From: Defluviimonas aquaemixtae
Lineage (GTDB): Bacteria; Pseudomonadota; Alphaproteobacteria; Rhodobacterales; Rhodobacteraceae
Assembly: GCF_900302475.1 (NCBI RefSeq)
Contig: NZ_OMOQ01000011.1
Span: 1 to 15,233, forward strand
Length of the DNA stretch: 15,233 bases
Direction: 5' to 3'
The translations under genes were made by a program, and so were the position numbers. The first letter of the stretch is position 1. Each line of letters starts with the position of its first letter. Positions 1-8,500 of the stretch are shown here, piece after piece. The notes beneath the pieces are model-generated. The model was given only the letters and a program-made list of their open reading frames with translations. It was not told the DNA's origin and made no database searches.

Positions 1-124
1 CTTCGTCGAGGCCGCCGCCAACATCCTCACCAACCCCGCCCTCGACCCCGTCGGCAAGATCCCCGAGTTCAAGTTCGCCGCCGTCAAGGTCGAAAAAATC
101 AAAGACAACATCGCCGCAGAATAA
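1..124 (+). CDS. C-terminal end of an unidentified protein (partial, cut by window edge)
   Basis: An open frame enters at base 2 and gives 40 residues ending in ...KVEKIKDNIAAE before a TAA stop. Nearly every codon ends in C or G (runs of GCC, AAC, ATC, GTC, AAG), a bias stronger than in the neighbours and typical of a well-expressed gene. The visible tail is soluble, lysine-rich and has no membrane segment or cysteine. I do not recognise the family from this fragment. The stop is followed within about 30 bp by a long inverted repeat that may end transcription from one or both sides. Confidence 0.6.
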   Translation, partial: FVEAAANILTNPALDPVGKIPEFKFAAVKVEKIKDNIAAE

Positions 125-154
125 AAAACAGGGCCGCTAACCAAACACCACAAC

Positions 155-197
155 GTCCCGCGCGTCGATGATTAGGGCCCTCAGACGCTCGCGGGAC
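155..197. terminator. long inverted repeat between the left partial gene and oxyR; possible terminator
   Basis: GTCCCGCG (155-162) pairs perfectly with CGCGGGAC (190-197). CGTC (163-166) can extend the stem with GACG (184-187) across a 2-nt bulge, and the loop contains the palindrome GGGCCC. It lies between the stops of two convergent genes. There is no strong T-run on either side, although the minus-strand side continues into a moderately T-rich stretch. That favours a weak or bidirectional terminator, and if it serves one gene it is more likely oxyR. Confidence 0.45.
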
Positions 198-212
198 TGC
201 GAGGCGGCGCTC

Positions 213-1136
213 CTAGGGCGAGGAAACCAGCTTGTCCGGAGCGTCCAACGCCCTGCCAGACTGCCGAACGACTTCAGAAATCTGCAGGAGTTTATTGGCC
301 AACGGGTTCGACTTGCGCCAGATCATGCCAATCGTCCGCGACGGTTCAGGGCTTCTCAAACGAGCTACCGAAACGGACGCAGAACGCGTTTCCACCGCCA
401 CCGCCATTTCAGGGATCAGGGTCACACCAATGCCGGCGCTGACCATCTGGACGAGCGTGGATAGCGAGCTGCCGTCCAGCAACTCTCGAGACGTCGCGGC
501 GTGCATGTTGCAGAACGACAGGGCTTGATCGCGAAAACAGTGCCCCTCTTCCAGGAGAAGCAGCCTCATCTCGCGGAGCATTTCGCGACTGGGGACCGGT
601 TTTCCTCCATCTTCGCCCGGCCGCACCAGGACGAAGTTTTCAGTGAACAGCGCGACTTCGGTGAAGGACGGCTCCGAGACGGGCAACGCAACGATCGCAG
701 TGTCGAGCCGACCCTCTGCCAGTTCAACGATCAGCTTCTGCGTGATCGTCTCGCGGACCCTGATGTCGAGGCTTGGGTCTATCCGCGTCAGGTTGCCGAT
801 GAGGGCGGGCAGCAGATAGGGCGCAATCGTCGGGATGACACCGATGCGCAGTCGCCCCACGAACCGGTTCCGGGAAGCGCGCGCCAGGTCTCCCAACTCG
901 TCCACCGAACGCAGGATGCCGTGAACTCGGGACCGGAACTCCTCACCGAAGCCAGTCAGCCGGGCCTGCCGAGAGCTTCGTTCAAAGAGGGGCGTGCCGA
1001 GAGACTCCTCAAGCTCCTTGATCTGCATGGACAAGGCCGGCTGAGAAATGGCGCAGGCATCTGCAGCACGGCCAAAGTGGCCATGACGTGCCAAAGCATC
1101 AAAGTAGCGGAGCTGCTTGAGCGTGAAAATGGACAT
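213..1136 (-). CDS. oxyR: OxyR, peroxide-sensing LysR-family transcription regulator
   Basis: A 307-residue LysR-type regulator, the usual OxyR length. The N-terminal winged helix-turn-helix covers about residues 3-62 (LKQLRYFDALARHGHFGRAA, SQPALSMQIKELE). The substrate-binding-like sensor domain runs from about residue 95 to the end. The redox motif EEGHC-FRDQALSFC places Cys200 and Cys209 where Escherichia coli OxyR has Cys199 and Cys208, which form the disulfide on peroxide exposure. The following STLVQMVSAGIGVTLIP stretch is also OxyR-typical. It is divergent from katG across 346 bp, the classic arrangement for regulator and target. The start codon lies inside a candidate OxyR operator, which suggests autoregulation. 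No clear Shine-Dalgarno precedes the ATG, but LKQLRYF begins directly after it, as in relatives. Confidence 0.95.
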   Translation of the reverse strand: MSIFTLKQLRYFDALARHGHFGRAADACAISQPALSMQIKELEESLGTPLFERSSRQARLTGFGEEFRSRVHGILRSVDELGDLARASRNRFVGRLRIGVIPTIAPYLLPALIGNLTRIDPSLDIRVRETITQKLIVELAEGRLDTAIVALPVSEPSFTEVALFTENFVLVRPGEDGGKPVPSREMLREMRLLLLEEGHCFRDQALSFCNMHAATSRELLDGSSLSTLVQMVSAGIGVTLIPEMAVAVETRSASVSVARLRSPEPSRTIGMIWRKSNPLANKLLQISEVVRQSGRALDAPDKLVSSP

Positions 1137-1181
1137 AAGTAAAGCTTATTTCTGCAATTAGAATTTTCAACTTAAGCTAAT
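1135..1181. promoter_or_regulatory. candidate OxyR operator in the oxyR-katG intergenic region
   Basis: ATAAG (1135-1139) and CTTAT (1145-1149) form an inverted repeat with a 5-bp spacer. ATTAG (1157-1161) and CTAAT (1177-1181) form a second, wider pair. The half-sites recur at about 10-bp steps along one face of the helix, as known OxyR tetramer sites do (ATAG-N7-CTAT-N7-ATAG-N7-CTAT in enterobacteria). The left half-site covers the oxyR ATG and the right edge overlaps the putative katG -35 box. This fits repression of oxyR and activation of katG. The sequence match to the enterobacterial consensus is only partial. Confidence 0.55.
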
Positions 1182-3678
<2,497 letters not shown>

Positions 3679-3697
3679 TTCAGGGCAACAACCAATT

Positions 3698-3732
3698 GGA
3701 CGCGGCCCCGGATGGGCCGCGTCCTAATTTTT
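3698..3732 (+). terminator. intrinsic terminator of katG
   Basis: GGACGCGGCCC (3698-3708) and GGGCCGCGTCC (3714-3724) form an 11-bp perfect GC-rich stem with a 5-nt loop, followed by TAATTTTT. It is 20 bp after the katG stop codon. This is the clearest terminator in the window. Confidence 0.93.
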
Positions 3733-3846
3733 CCTTGGCTTGAGGCCGGGGCGATGGACCGAGATCACGGCGCGCCACGGTTCCGAAGGGCAACGCACGC
3801 AAGCCGCCGAACGACAAGTCGGCGGGACTGGACCGCGCTGTCAGGA

Positions 3847-3861
3847 CGTCATCCGATGACG
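3847..3861. repeat. 15-bp near-perfect palindrome CGTCATC-C-GATGACG
   Basis: CGTCATC (3847-3853) is mirrored by GATGACG (3855-3861) around one base. It lies 29 bp beyond the aldehyde dehydrogenase stop in that gene's direction of reading. As RNA it would give a short 6-bp hairpin with a CCG loop and no T-run, so a terminator role is weak. The rest of 3733-3889 shows no gene. Confidence 0.4.
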
Positions 3862-3889
3862 GGAACACGAAGCATCTCGTCGAGGACAG

Positions 3890-5344
3890 TCACCCGTGAT
3901 GCGCGGCCACGGTCTTAACTGTTGTGAAGCTATAGAGCGCCTCAAAACCCTTCTCGCGACCGTGGCCGGATTTGCCGACCCCGCCGAAGGGAAGCTCCAC
4001 GCCGCCGCCTGCGCCGTAGTTGTTCAGGAACACCTGCCCCGCCCGGATGTCGCGCGCCATGCGCATTGCCCGGCTGCCATCCCGTGTCCAGACCCCTGCG
4101 ACCAGCCCGTAATCCGTGCCGTTCGCGATTGCGACCGCCTCCACTTCGTCGTCGAACGGGATCACCATCTGAATCGGCCCGAAGATCTCGTCCTGCGCGA
4201 GCTTGTGGTCACCACTCACGTTCGCAAGCAGGACCGGCGCGACGTAGTAGCCGCCATCCGGCGCGCCATCGACAATGTTTCCCTTGGCGACGACCGTCAG
4301 GTCGCCGGCATGCTCCAGCATTCCCTCGATCCGCGCCTTTTGCCGTGCCGAGATGATCGGTCCGACGTCGAGATCGTCCAGCGCCGGCCCGACCTTCAGC
4401 TCGCGGTACCGCCTGGCCATCAAGTCCACGACCTCGTCGTAGCGTGACCGCTCGACCAGAACCCGCGAACCGGCCGAACAGGTCTGGCCGGCGTTCTGGA
4501 GCCCCGCATTGACCAGGAAAGGGAGCGCCCGGCTAAGATCGGCATCGGCGAATACGATCTGCGGTGACTTACCACCAAGTTCCAGCGTTACGTGCACGAT
4601 GTTCCTCGCCGCCGCTTCCTGCACCAGCGCGCCCACTGGCACGGATCCCGTGAACGATATGTGGTCGATGCCCGGATGCGCGCTCAGCGCCGCGCCAGCC
4701 TCGGTGCCGAGACCTGGGATGACGTTGATTGCGCCATCTGGAAAACCCGCTTCCGCCGCGAAATTCGCAAAGGCGAGTGCGGTCAAGCACGCATCTTCGG
4801 CGGGTTTTACGACGCAGGCGTTGCCGGTTGCAAGCGCGGCGCCTACAGAGCGTCCGATGATCTGCATGGGATAGTTCCAGGGAATAATGTGGCCCGTCAC
4901 GCCATGCGGCTCGCGCAGTGTGTAGACGGTATAGCCGTCCAGATACGGGATCGTTTGTCCCATAAGCTTGTCGGCAGCCCCGCCGTAAAACTCCATGTAG
5001 CGCGCCAATGCCACTGCATCCGCGTGCGCCTGCCTGAGCGGCTTGCCGACGTCCGTCGCCTCCATCTTCGCGAGGTCTTCGGTGCGCTCGCTGACAATCT
5101 GGCTGAGCTTCAGCATGAGGCGTCCGCGTTCGGCCGCCGGGAGTTTCCCCCAGCCCCCATTGCGCGCCGCCCGGGCTGCGGCCACGGCAGCATCCACGTC
5201 CGCCGCCCCGCCTTTCGCGATCTGACCGATCACCGCCCCCCTCGACGGGTCCACAATGTCGAGGGTCCCGCCGCAATCTGCGGCGCTCCACTGCCCGCCG
5301 ATCAGAACTTTGTCGGTGTCGAACCACGCGCAATCAGGACGCAT
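3890..5344 (-). CDS. NAD(P)-dependent aldehyde dehydrogenase, substrate unknown
   Basis: A 484-residue member of the aldehyde dehydrogenase superfamily, which oxidises aldehydes to carboxylic acids. The full catalytic set is present: Asn157 in PWNYPM, cofactor-binding Lys180 in VVKPAEDA, the FTGS turn at 231-234, general base Glu255 in LELGGKSPQ, and nucleophile Cys289 in NAGQTCSAGSR. The C-terminus carries the usual FGGVGKSGHGREKG motif. The length is normal and there is no signal peptide, so it is cytosolic. AAGGAGGAG sits 4-5 nt before the ATG and supports this start. Overall character resembles betaine-aldehyde or gamma-aminobutyraldehyde-type enzymes, but substrate cannot be read from the sequence. 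It stands alone on the minus strand. A role in handling aldehydes from the alcohol-oxidation genes to the right is only inferred from proximity. Confidence 0.93.
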   Translation of the reverse strand: MRPDCAWFDTDKVLIGGQWSAADCGGTLDIVDPSRGAVIGQIAKGGAADVDAAVAAARAARNGGWGKLPAAERGRLMLKLSQIVSERTEDLAKMEATDVGKPLRQAHADAVALARYMEFYGGAADKLMGQTIPYLDGYTVYTLREPHGVTGHIIPWNYPMQIIGRSVGAALATGNACVVKPAEDACLTALAFANFAAEAGFPDGAINVIPGLGTEAGAALSAHPGIDHISFTGSVPVGALVQEAAARNIVHVTLELGGKSPQIVFADADLSRALPFLVNAGLQNAGQTCSAGSRVLVERSRYDEVVDLMARRYRELKVGPALDDLDVGPIISARQKARIEGMLEHAGDLTVVAKGNIVDGAPDGGYYVAPVLLANVSGDHKLAQDEIFGPIQMVIPFDDEVEAVAIANGTDYGLVAGVWTRDGSRAMRMARDIRAGQVFLNNYGAGGGVELPFGGVGKSGHGREKGFEALYSFTTVKTVAAHHG

Positions 5345-5372
5345 TCCGCTCCTCCTTCGGCTCCTTTCGCAA

Positions 5373-5402
5373 GTAAGACCACGATGTCCGGACGATGTCC
5401 AA
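5373..5402 (-). promoter_or_regulatory. candidate promoter/operator of the aldehyde dehydrogenase with 9-bp direct repeat
   Basis: On the plus strand ACGATGTCC occurs at 5381-5389 and again at 5392-5400, an 11-bp period (one helical turn). The junction forms the palindrome GTCCGGAC (5386-5393). On the minus strand TTGGAC (5402-5397) and TCTTAC (5378-5373) are 18 bp apart and could be -35 and -10 boxes, with the repeats lying in the spacer. That placement suits a repressor or MerR-like control, but the regulator is unknown. Confidence 0.35.
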
Positions 5403-5788
5403 GGCGGCCGCGCTAGCGGTGATGCTGCAATCCACTGGCCGGAAGGCGAGAGAGATCAGCAAACCGCTCCCTCCCAAAGCGTGCTTTGCATCGACTGAGG
5501 TCTCCGTCGCCTCCCGCATGACCCAGATCTGGGCCGAACTGTCACGCTACATGCTCAGAGATATCGCGGGTCACTCGCGGTTTGTCAGAAATTGACATCG
5601 ATCATTTCGCAAAGGCGCGATTTGCGCGATGCGGGTACTAGGCGGCGTCCGAATCCCGGGCGGCCGCAGAAATCCGTCGCCGGGACTGCAAATCAATGTT
5701 GAGACGCCTCATCCGGGACGGGCGCGCGCTGCGCACTGGTTTAGACCTGCCCGTGAGGACGCGATCGGCTATGGAATAGGAGTTGCAC
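5403..5788. other. region without a convincing gene upstream of the small lipoprotein
   Basis: The stretch between the aldehyde dehydrogenase promoter and the lipoprotein start has short open frames on both strands, but none has a ribosome site, recognisable motif or coding bias. It contains a TTGACA hexamer (5592-5597) without a good -10 partner, followed by the inverted repeat CGCAAA-N7-TTTGCG (5608-5626). A plausible reading is a promoter and operator with a longish leader for the lipoprotein gene. Confidence 0.35.
5608..5626. repeat. inverted repeat CGCAAA-N7-TTTGCG, possible operator
   Basis: A perfect 6-bp dyad with a 7-bp spacer starts 10 bp after a TTGACA hexamer. Size and symmetry fit a dimeric helix-turn-helix regulator site. 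No second copy of the same sequence was seen in the window, so the regulator cannot be assigned. Confidence 0.3.
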
Positions 5789-5953
5789 ATGACCAAGACC
5801 TTCCCACTCATCGCCCTGTCACTCAGCCTTCTGCTCTTCGGCTGTGCCGAACCGGGCCGCTACCCCATCAGCGGCGAAGAGTGTGCGCCGACCGACCCGG
5901 TCATGGATCTCGACGCGGCCGATTGCATGCCGGTGCCGTCTTCCGCGACCTGA
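5789..5953 (+). CDS. small lipoprotein of unknown function (54 aa)
   Basis: The ATG is preceded by AGGAG at a 6-nt spacing (5778-5782). The 54-residue product begins MTKTFPLIALSLSLLLFGC, a short charged N-region, a hydrophobic core and a lipobox-like LLFGC with Cys19 as the probable lipidation site; Phe at the -2 position is uncommon. The mature part is about 35 residues, acidic and proline-rich, with two more cysteines, Cys32 (GEECAPTDP) and Cys46 (DAADCMP), which could form a disulfide. I do not know a function. It is convergent with the acetyltransferase gene. Location near quinoprotein genes suggests a periplasmic accessory role, which is inference. Confidence 0.7.
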   Translation: MTKTFPLIALSLSLLLFGCAEPGRYPISGEECAPTDPVMDLDAADCMPVPSSAT

Positions 5954-5981
5954 AAGGCGCGGGGGCAGATCGCTGAATTCC

Positions 5982-6000
5982 GGTGCACGGTCGATGCACC
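5982..6000. terminator. small hairpin between convergent genes, possible weak terminator
   Basis: GGTGCA (5982-5987) pairs with TGCACC (5995-6000) across a 7-nt loop, in the 54-bp gap between the lipoprotein stop and the end of the acetyltransferase gene. There is no T-run on either side, so it is at best a weak terminator. Confidence 0.3.
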
Positions 6001-6007
6001 TGAGCGC

Positions 6008-6615
6008 CTATCCGGCGTTCGCGAGCGCGCAGGCTCTTCGGAATGTGTCGCCGACGGGTGTCCGCGGATAGCGGTCTGGGTTATCGAAGCGCGGTACCCT
6101 GAATTCGATCTCGCCGCCGCCAATGCGCGTCTGCGTACTGCCGAACTGGTCGAGCAATGCGCGCATCTGCGCGTTCTCGCGTTGGACGTAGGCTACGAAT
6201 TCGGAGATGCCATTGCGTCCGGCAAGTTTCGCGAGAACGCTCAGAAGCAGGCGGCCCAGCCCGAGGCCCTGATGTTTGTCCACCGTCGTGGCCGCGATCT
6301 CGGCGGCGCGGCGAGTGTGGCCCAGACGAATATGACGTGCGACCGCGACCGGCTCGGGCGGCAGGTCGTCCTCGGTCAGCGCGCCAACCGCGACACGGTC
6401 CCGATTGCTCGGCGCCGTGAAGCGATCGAGTTCGGCTTCGGTCAGCCTCTCTGATGAGCGGAAAGGAACCAAAACCGTCGGGAGCGATCCGACAGATGCT
6501 CGAATCCGGTGTCCAGCAAGTGCCGATCTTCGGGACCGACCTCCCTGATGTGGTCGGTTTGACCGTCCTTCAGCGAGGCCGAGAATGGAGAAAGAGCGTT
6601 TAGTGTCGATTGCAT
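6008..6615 (-). pseudogene. GNAT-family N-acetyltransferase with a frameshift
   Basis: The acetyl-CoA-binding part is clear: HQGLGLGRLLLSVLAKLA matches the Q/R-x-x-G-x-G/A motif, and FVAYVQRENAQMRALLDQFG is the usual following helix region. The long intact frame can only start at a TTG (6472) and lacks the family's N-terminus. That N-terminus (REVGPEDRHLLDTGFEHLSDRSRRF, given here only to be located at about 6536-6462) lies just upstream in another frame, starting at an ATG (6615-6613) that overlaps the TGA of the preceding gene as TGATG. It reads ...FLSAHQR then a stop at 6444-6442. Removing one AG from the AGAGAG tract (6447-6452) joins it to LTEAELDRF and restores a protein of about 201 residues. 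This may be a true inactivating mutation, slippage-dependent expression or a sequencing error. The substrate is unknown. Confidence 0.75.
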
Positions 6616-7394
6616 CACCTGAAGGCGCGATTGAGGTTTTTCGCCTTTTCCAGGTCTGCTTCGTTCAGATTTTCCAGATCGACGAGCAGGGCCGAGGTCA
6701 CATCGGCATTGATGAAACGCGCACCCCTGACATCCGCGCCGGTCAGGTCGGCGCCGCCCAGCGTCGCCATGGACAGGTCAGCTTCGCTCAGATCGGCGCC
6801 GGCCAGTTTCGCGTATTCCAGATCGGTCCGCATCATTTTCGCCCCGGCGAAAATCGCGCCTTCCGCGCGCGCCTGTCGCAGCACCCCGCGCATGAGGCCC
6901 ATGGACTGGTTCTTCATGTCGGCCGACAGATCGGCACCGGAAAAATCGGCGCCCGTGAGGTCCGCCTTCGTGAAGTTCGCCGCTGCGCGGGAATTGCTCA
7001 GGTTGGCGCCAGAGAGATTGGCGCCGATGAACTGCGTCTGAAACAGGCTTGCGCCGCTCAGATTCGCGCCCGAGAGATCCGCGTTGAGAAGCCAAGCCTG
7101 ATCGAGGACCGCCCCCTCGAGGTTTGCATCGGCAAGGTTCACATTGTTCATCGACGCGGCGCGAAACACGATGCCTGAAAGATCGAGACCCGTCAGATCA
7201 ATACCGTTCAACAGACGCCCGGCCAGATCGTTGGTCTTTCCGGCTTCGATCAATTGGACGATCTCATCGCGCGTAAACTCCGCCGCCGTCATCTTCGGCG
7301 AATCCAGATCGATGCCGGCCAGCTCGGACTGAGCGACTGCGGGCGGCGGCACAATCGCCACCAAAAGCGCAATGCAGAAAGCTCTGAACGTCAT
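6615..7394 (-). CDS. exported pentapeptide-repeat protein
   Basis: A 259-residue protein starting MTFRAFCIALLVAIVPPPAVA, a signal peptide with probable cleavage after Ala21. The ATG at 7394 is chosen because GGGGGAGCGAG precedes it; a longer frame to 7418 would spoil the signal sequence. Tandem A(D/N)LxG pentapeptides run from about residue 62 to 159 (DLSGA, NLSGA, DLTGA) and again from 178 to 248. A non-repeat insert rich in Met and Arg (about 160-177, MKNQSMGLMRG) separates them. Such repeats fold as a right-handed quadrilateral beta-helix, and the exported type usually serves as a scaffold of unknown role. Two Leu/Ile-rich helices (DEIVQLIEAGKTNDLAG) cap the N-terminal side. It is the first gene of a pair with the acetyltransferase (TGATG overlap). 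Confidence 0.88.
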   Translation of the reverse strand: MTFRAFCIALLVAIVPPPAVAQSELAGIDLDSPKMTAAEFTRDEIVQLIEAGKTNDLAGRLLNGIDLTGLDLSGIVFRAASMNNVNLADANLEGAVLDQAWLLNADLSGANLSGASLFQTQFIGANLSGANLSNSRAAANFTKADLTGADFSGADLSADMKNQSMGLMRGVLRQARAEGAIFAGAKMMRTDLEYAKLAGADLSEADLSMATLGGADLTGADVRGARFINADVTSALLVDLENLNEADLEKAKNLNRAFR

Positions 7395-7755
7395 GATCTC
7401 GCTCCCCCAAGTTACCATCGGTGAGCGTCTTCGTACCGAGGCTTTGTGTGAACGGACGCGCGGCGGGCTATCGCACTCTCCGGCGTTTGCGGAGAACGAT
7501 CAACTCCCGCGAGCAAGGTGTTGACGGCAATGTGAACGGCATAGTCGGTGGCGTTGCGTTTTTCTACGACCTTTTGCCAATGGCCGGGGGGCCGATACAT
7601 GTGGTAACTGGCTCAATGCGAGAGTTTTTCTGCCGGTGACGACAATTGGGCGTTGGTCGCCTTTTTCGCGTTGCCGCGCTTCCGTGATGGCGGTTCCGCG
7701 CGCCGACCTGCATTCGTGCTTGGACCGTGTTCCCGGGGAACCGTGGGGGGTCGAA
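7395..7755. other. divergent control region between the pentapeptide gene and the response regulator
   Basis: This 361-bp stretch separates two divergent genes and should hold both promoters. TCTCCG (7477-7482) and CGGAGA (7490-7495) form a 6-bp dyad with a 7-bp spacer, a candidate operator. TTGACG (7521-7526) is a possible -35 without a clear -10. Short open frames here show no coding character. The response-regulator frame extends upstream to 7636, but that part lacks protein-like sequence. Confidence 0.35.
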
Positions 7756-8445
7756 ATGACTCGCAATGAGGCCGCCGCTCACGCGGTGCCGCTGCGTTCC
7801 GCGCTGGTGGTCGATGATCACCCGCTTTACTGCGATGCACTTGCCTCGATGATGGAGACGGTATTTGGCATGCGCAGGGTGCGCAAAGCGGCGTCGCTTG
7901 ACGAAGCGCTGAAGATTCTTCGCGCGCGCTTCGCCCCCGATCTTGTGATGCTGGATCTAAAGCTGCCGGATGTGTCTGACCTGAGCGGCTTCATGAAAAT
8001 CAAGGGAAAGGCGCCTGATGTGCCTGTCATCGTAATCTCTGCCATTACGTCGGCTGAGGTAGTGCGGTCGGTGATGGAGGCGGGGGCTGCAGGCTTTATC
8101 CCAAAGGATGCTGGCCGCGATACGCTGCGCGATGCGATACGCGATATTTGGGATGGCAAAACGTATCTTCCGCCCGGCTACGAGGTCGCGACCAAGCGGC
8201 GCGAAGGGGATCCGAGCTTTGCTGAAATTTCGCGCAAGATCGCGGGCCTGTCGCAGCAGCAGTCACGTATTCTCTCGCTGATCTGCAAGGGAAAGCCGAA
8301 CAAGCTGATTGCCTACGAGATGCAATTGGCCGAAGCTACGGTGAAGGCCCACATAACGGCATTGCTCCGCCGTTTGGGGGTCCAGAATCGTACGCAGGCG
8401 GCGTTGATGGTGCGCGAGGCATCGATCCGGCATCACCTACAATAG
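7756..8445 (+). CDS. two-component response regulator, LuxR/NarL family (FlhR/RfdR-like by context)
   Basis: A 229-residue DNA-binding response regulator. The receiver domain (about 15-130) has the acidic pair Asp20-Asp21 (VVDDHP), probable phosphoacceptor Asp67 (VMLDLKLPD) and conserved Lys in FIPKDAG. The C-terminal LuxR-type helix-turn-helix (about 160-225) contains LSQQQSRILSLICKGKPNKLIAYE and ATVKAHITALLRRLGVQNRTQA, given here in part. The start at 7756 is preferred because the receiver begins 15 residues later, and GGGGGG lies just upstream; the frame stays open to 7636. It lies 55 bp before the FIST gene and is probably its operon leader. FlhR of Paracoccus and RfdR of Rhodobacter are regulators of formaldehyde-oxidation genes in similar positions; calling this their orthologue is inference. 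Confidence 0.9.
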   Translation: MTRNEAAAHAVPLRSALVVDDHPLYCDALASMMETVFGMRRVRKAASLDEALKILRARFAPDLVMLDLKLPDVSDLSGFMKIKGKAPDVPVIVISAITSAEVVRSVMEAGAAGFIPKDAGRDTLRDAIRDIWDGKTYLPPGYEVATKRREGDPSFAEISRKIAGLSQQQSRILSLICKGKPNKLIAYEMQLAEATVKAHITALLRRLGVQNRTQAALMVREASIRHHLQ

Positions 8446-8500
8446 CCGGACGAAGTGTCGAACCTCGGGAGGGCGCGCATCAGGAGAGGGATGCGCAACG

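Noticed and set aside
4592..5416. 274-codon open frame on the plus strand across the aldehyde dehydrogenase.
   Set aside because: Antisense to a gene with all catalytic residues intact; composition is not protein-like.
5395..5595. 66-codon open frame upstream of the lipoprotein gene.
   Set aside because: No ribosome site, no motif and starts within the direct repeat of the aldehyde dehydrogenase promoter.
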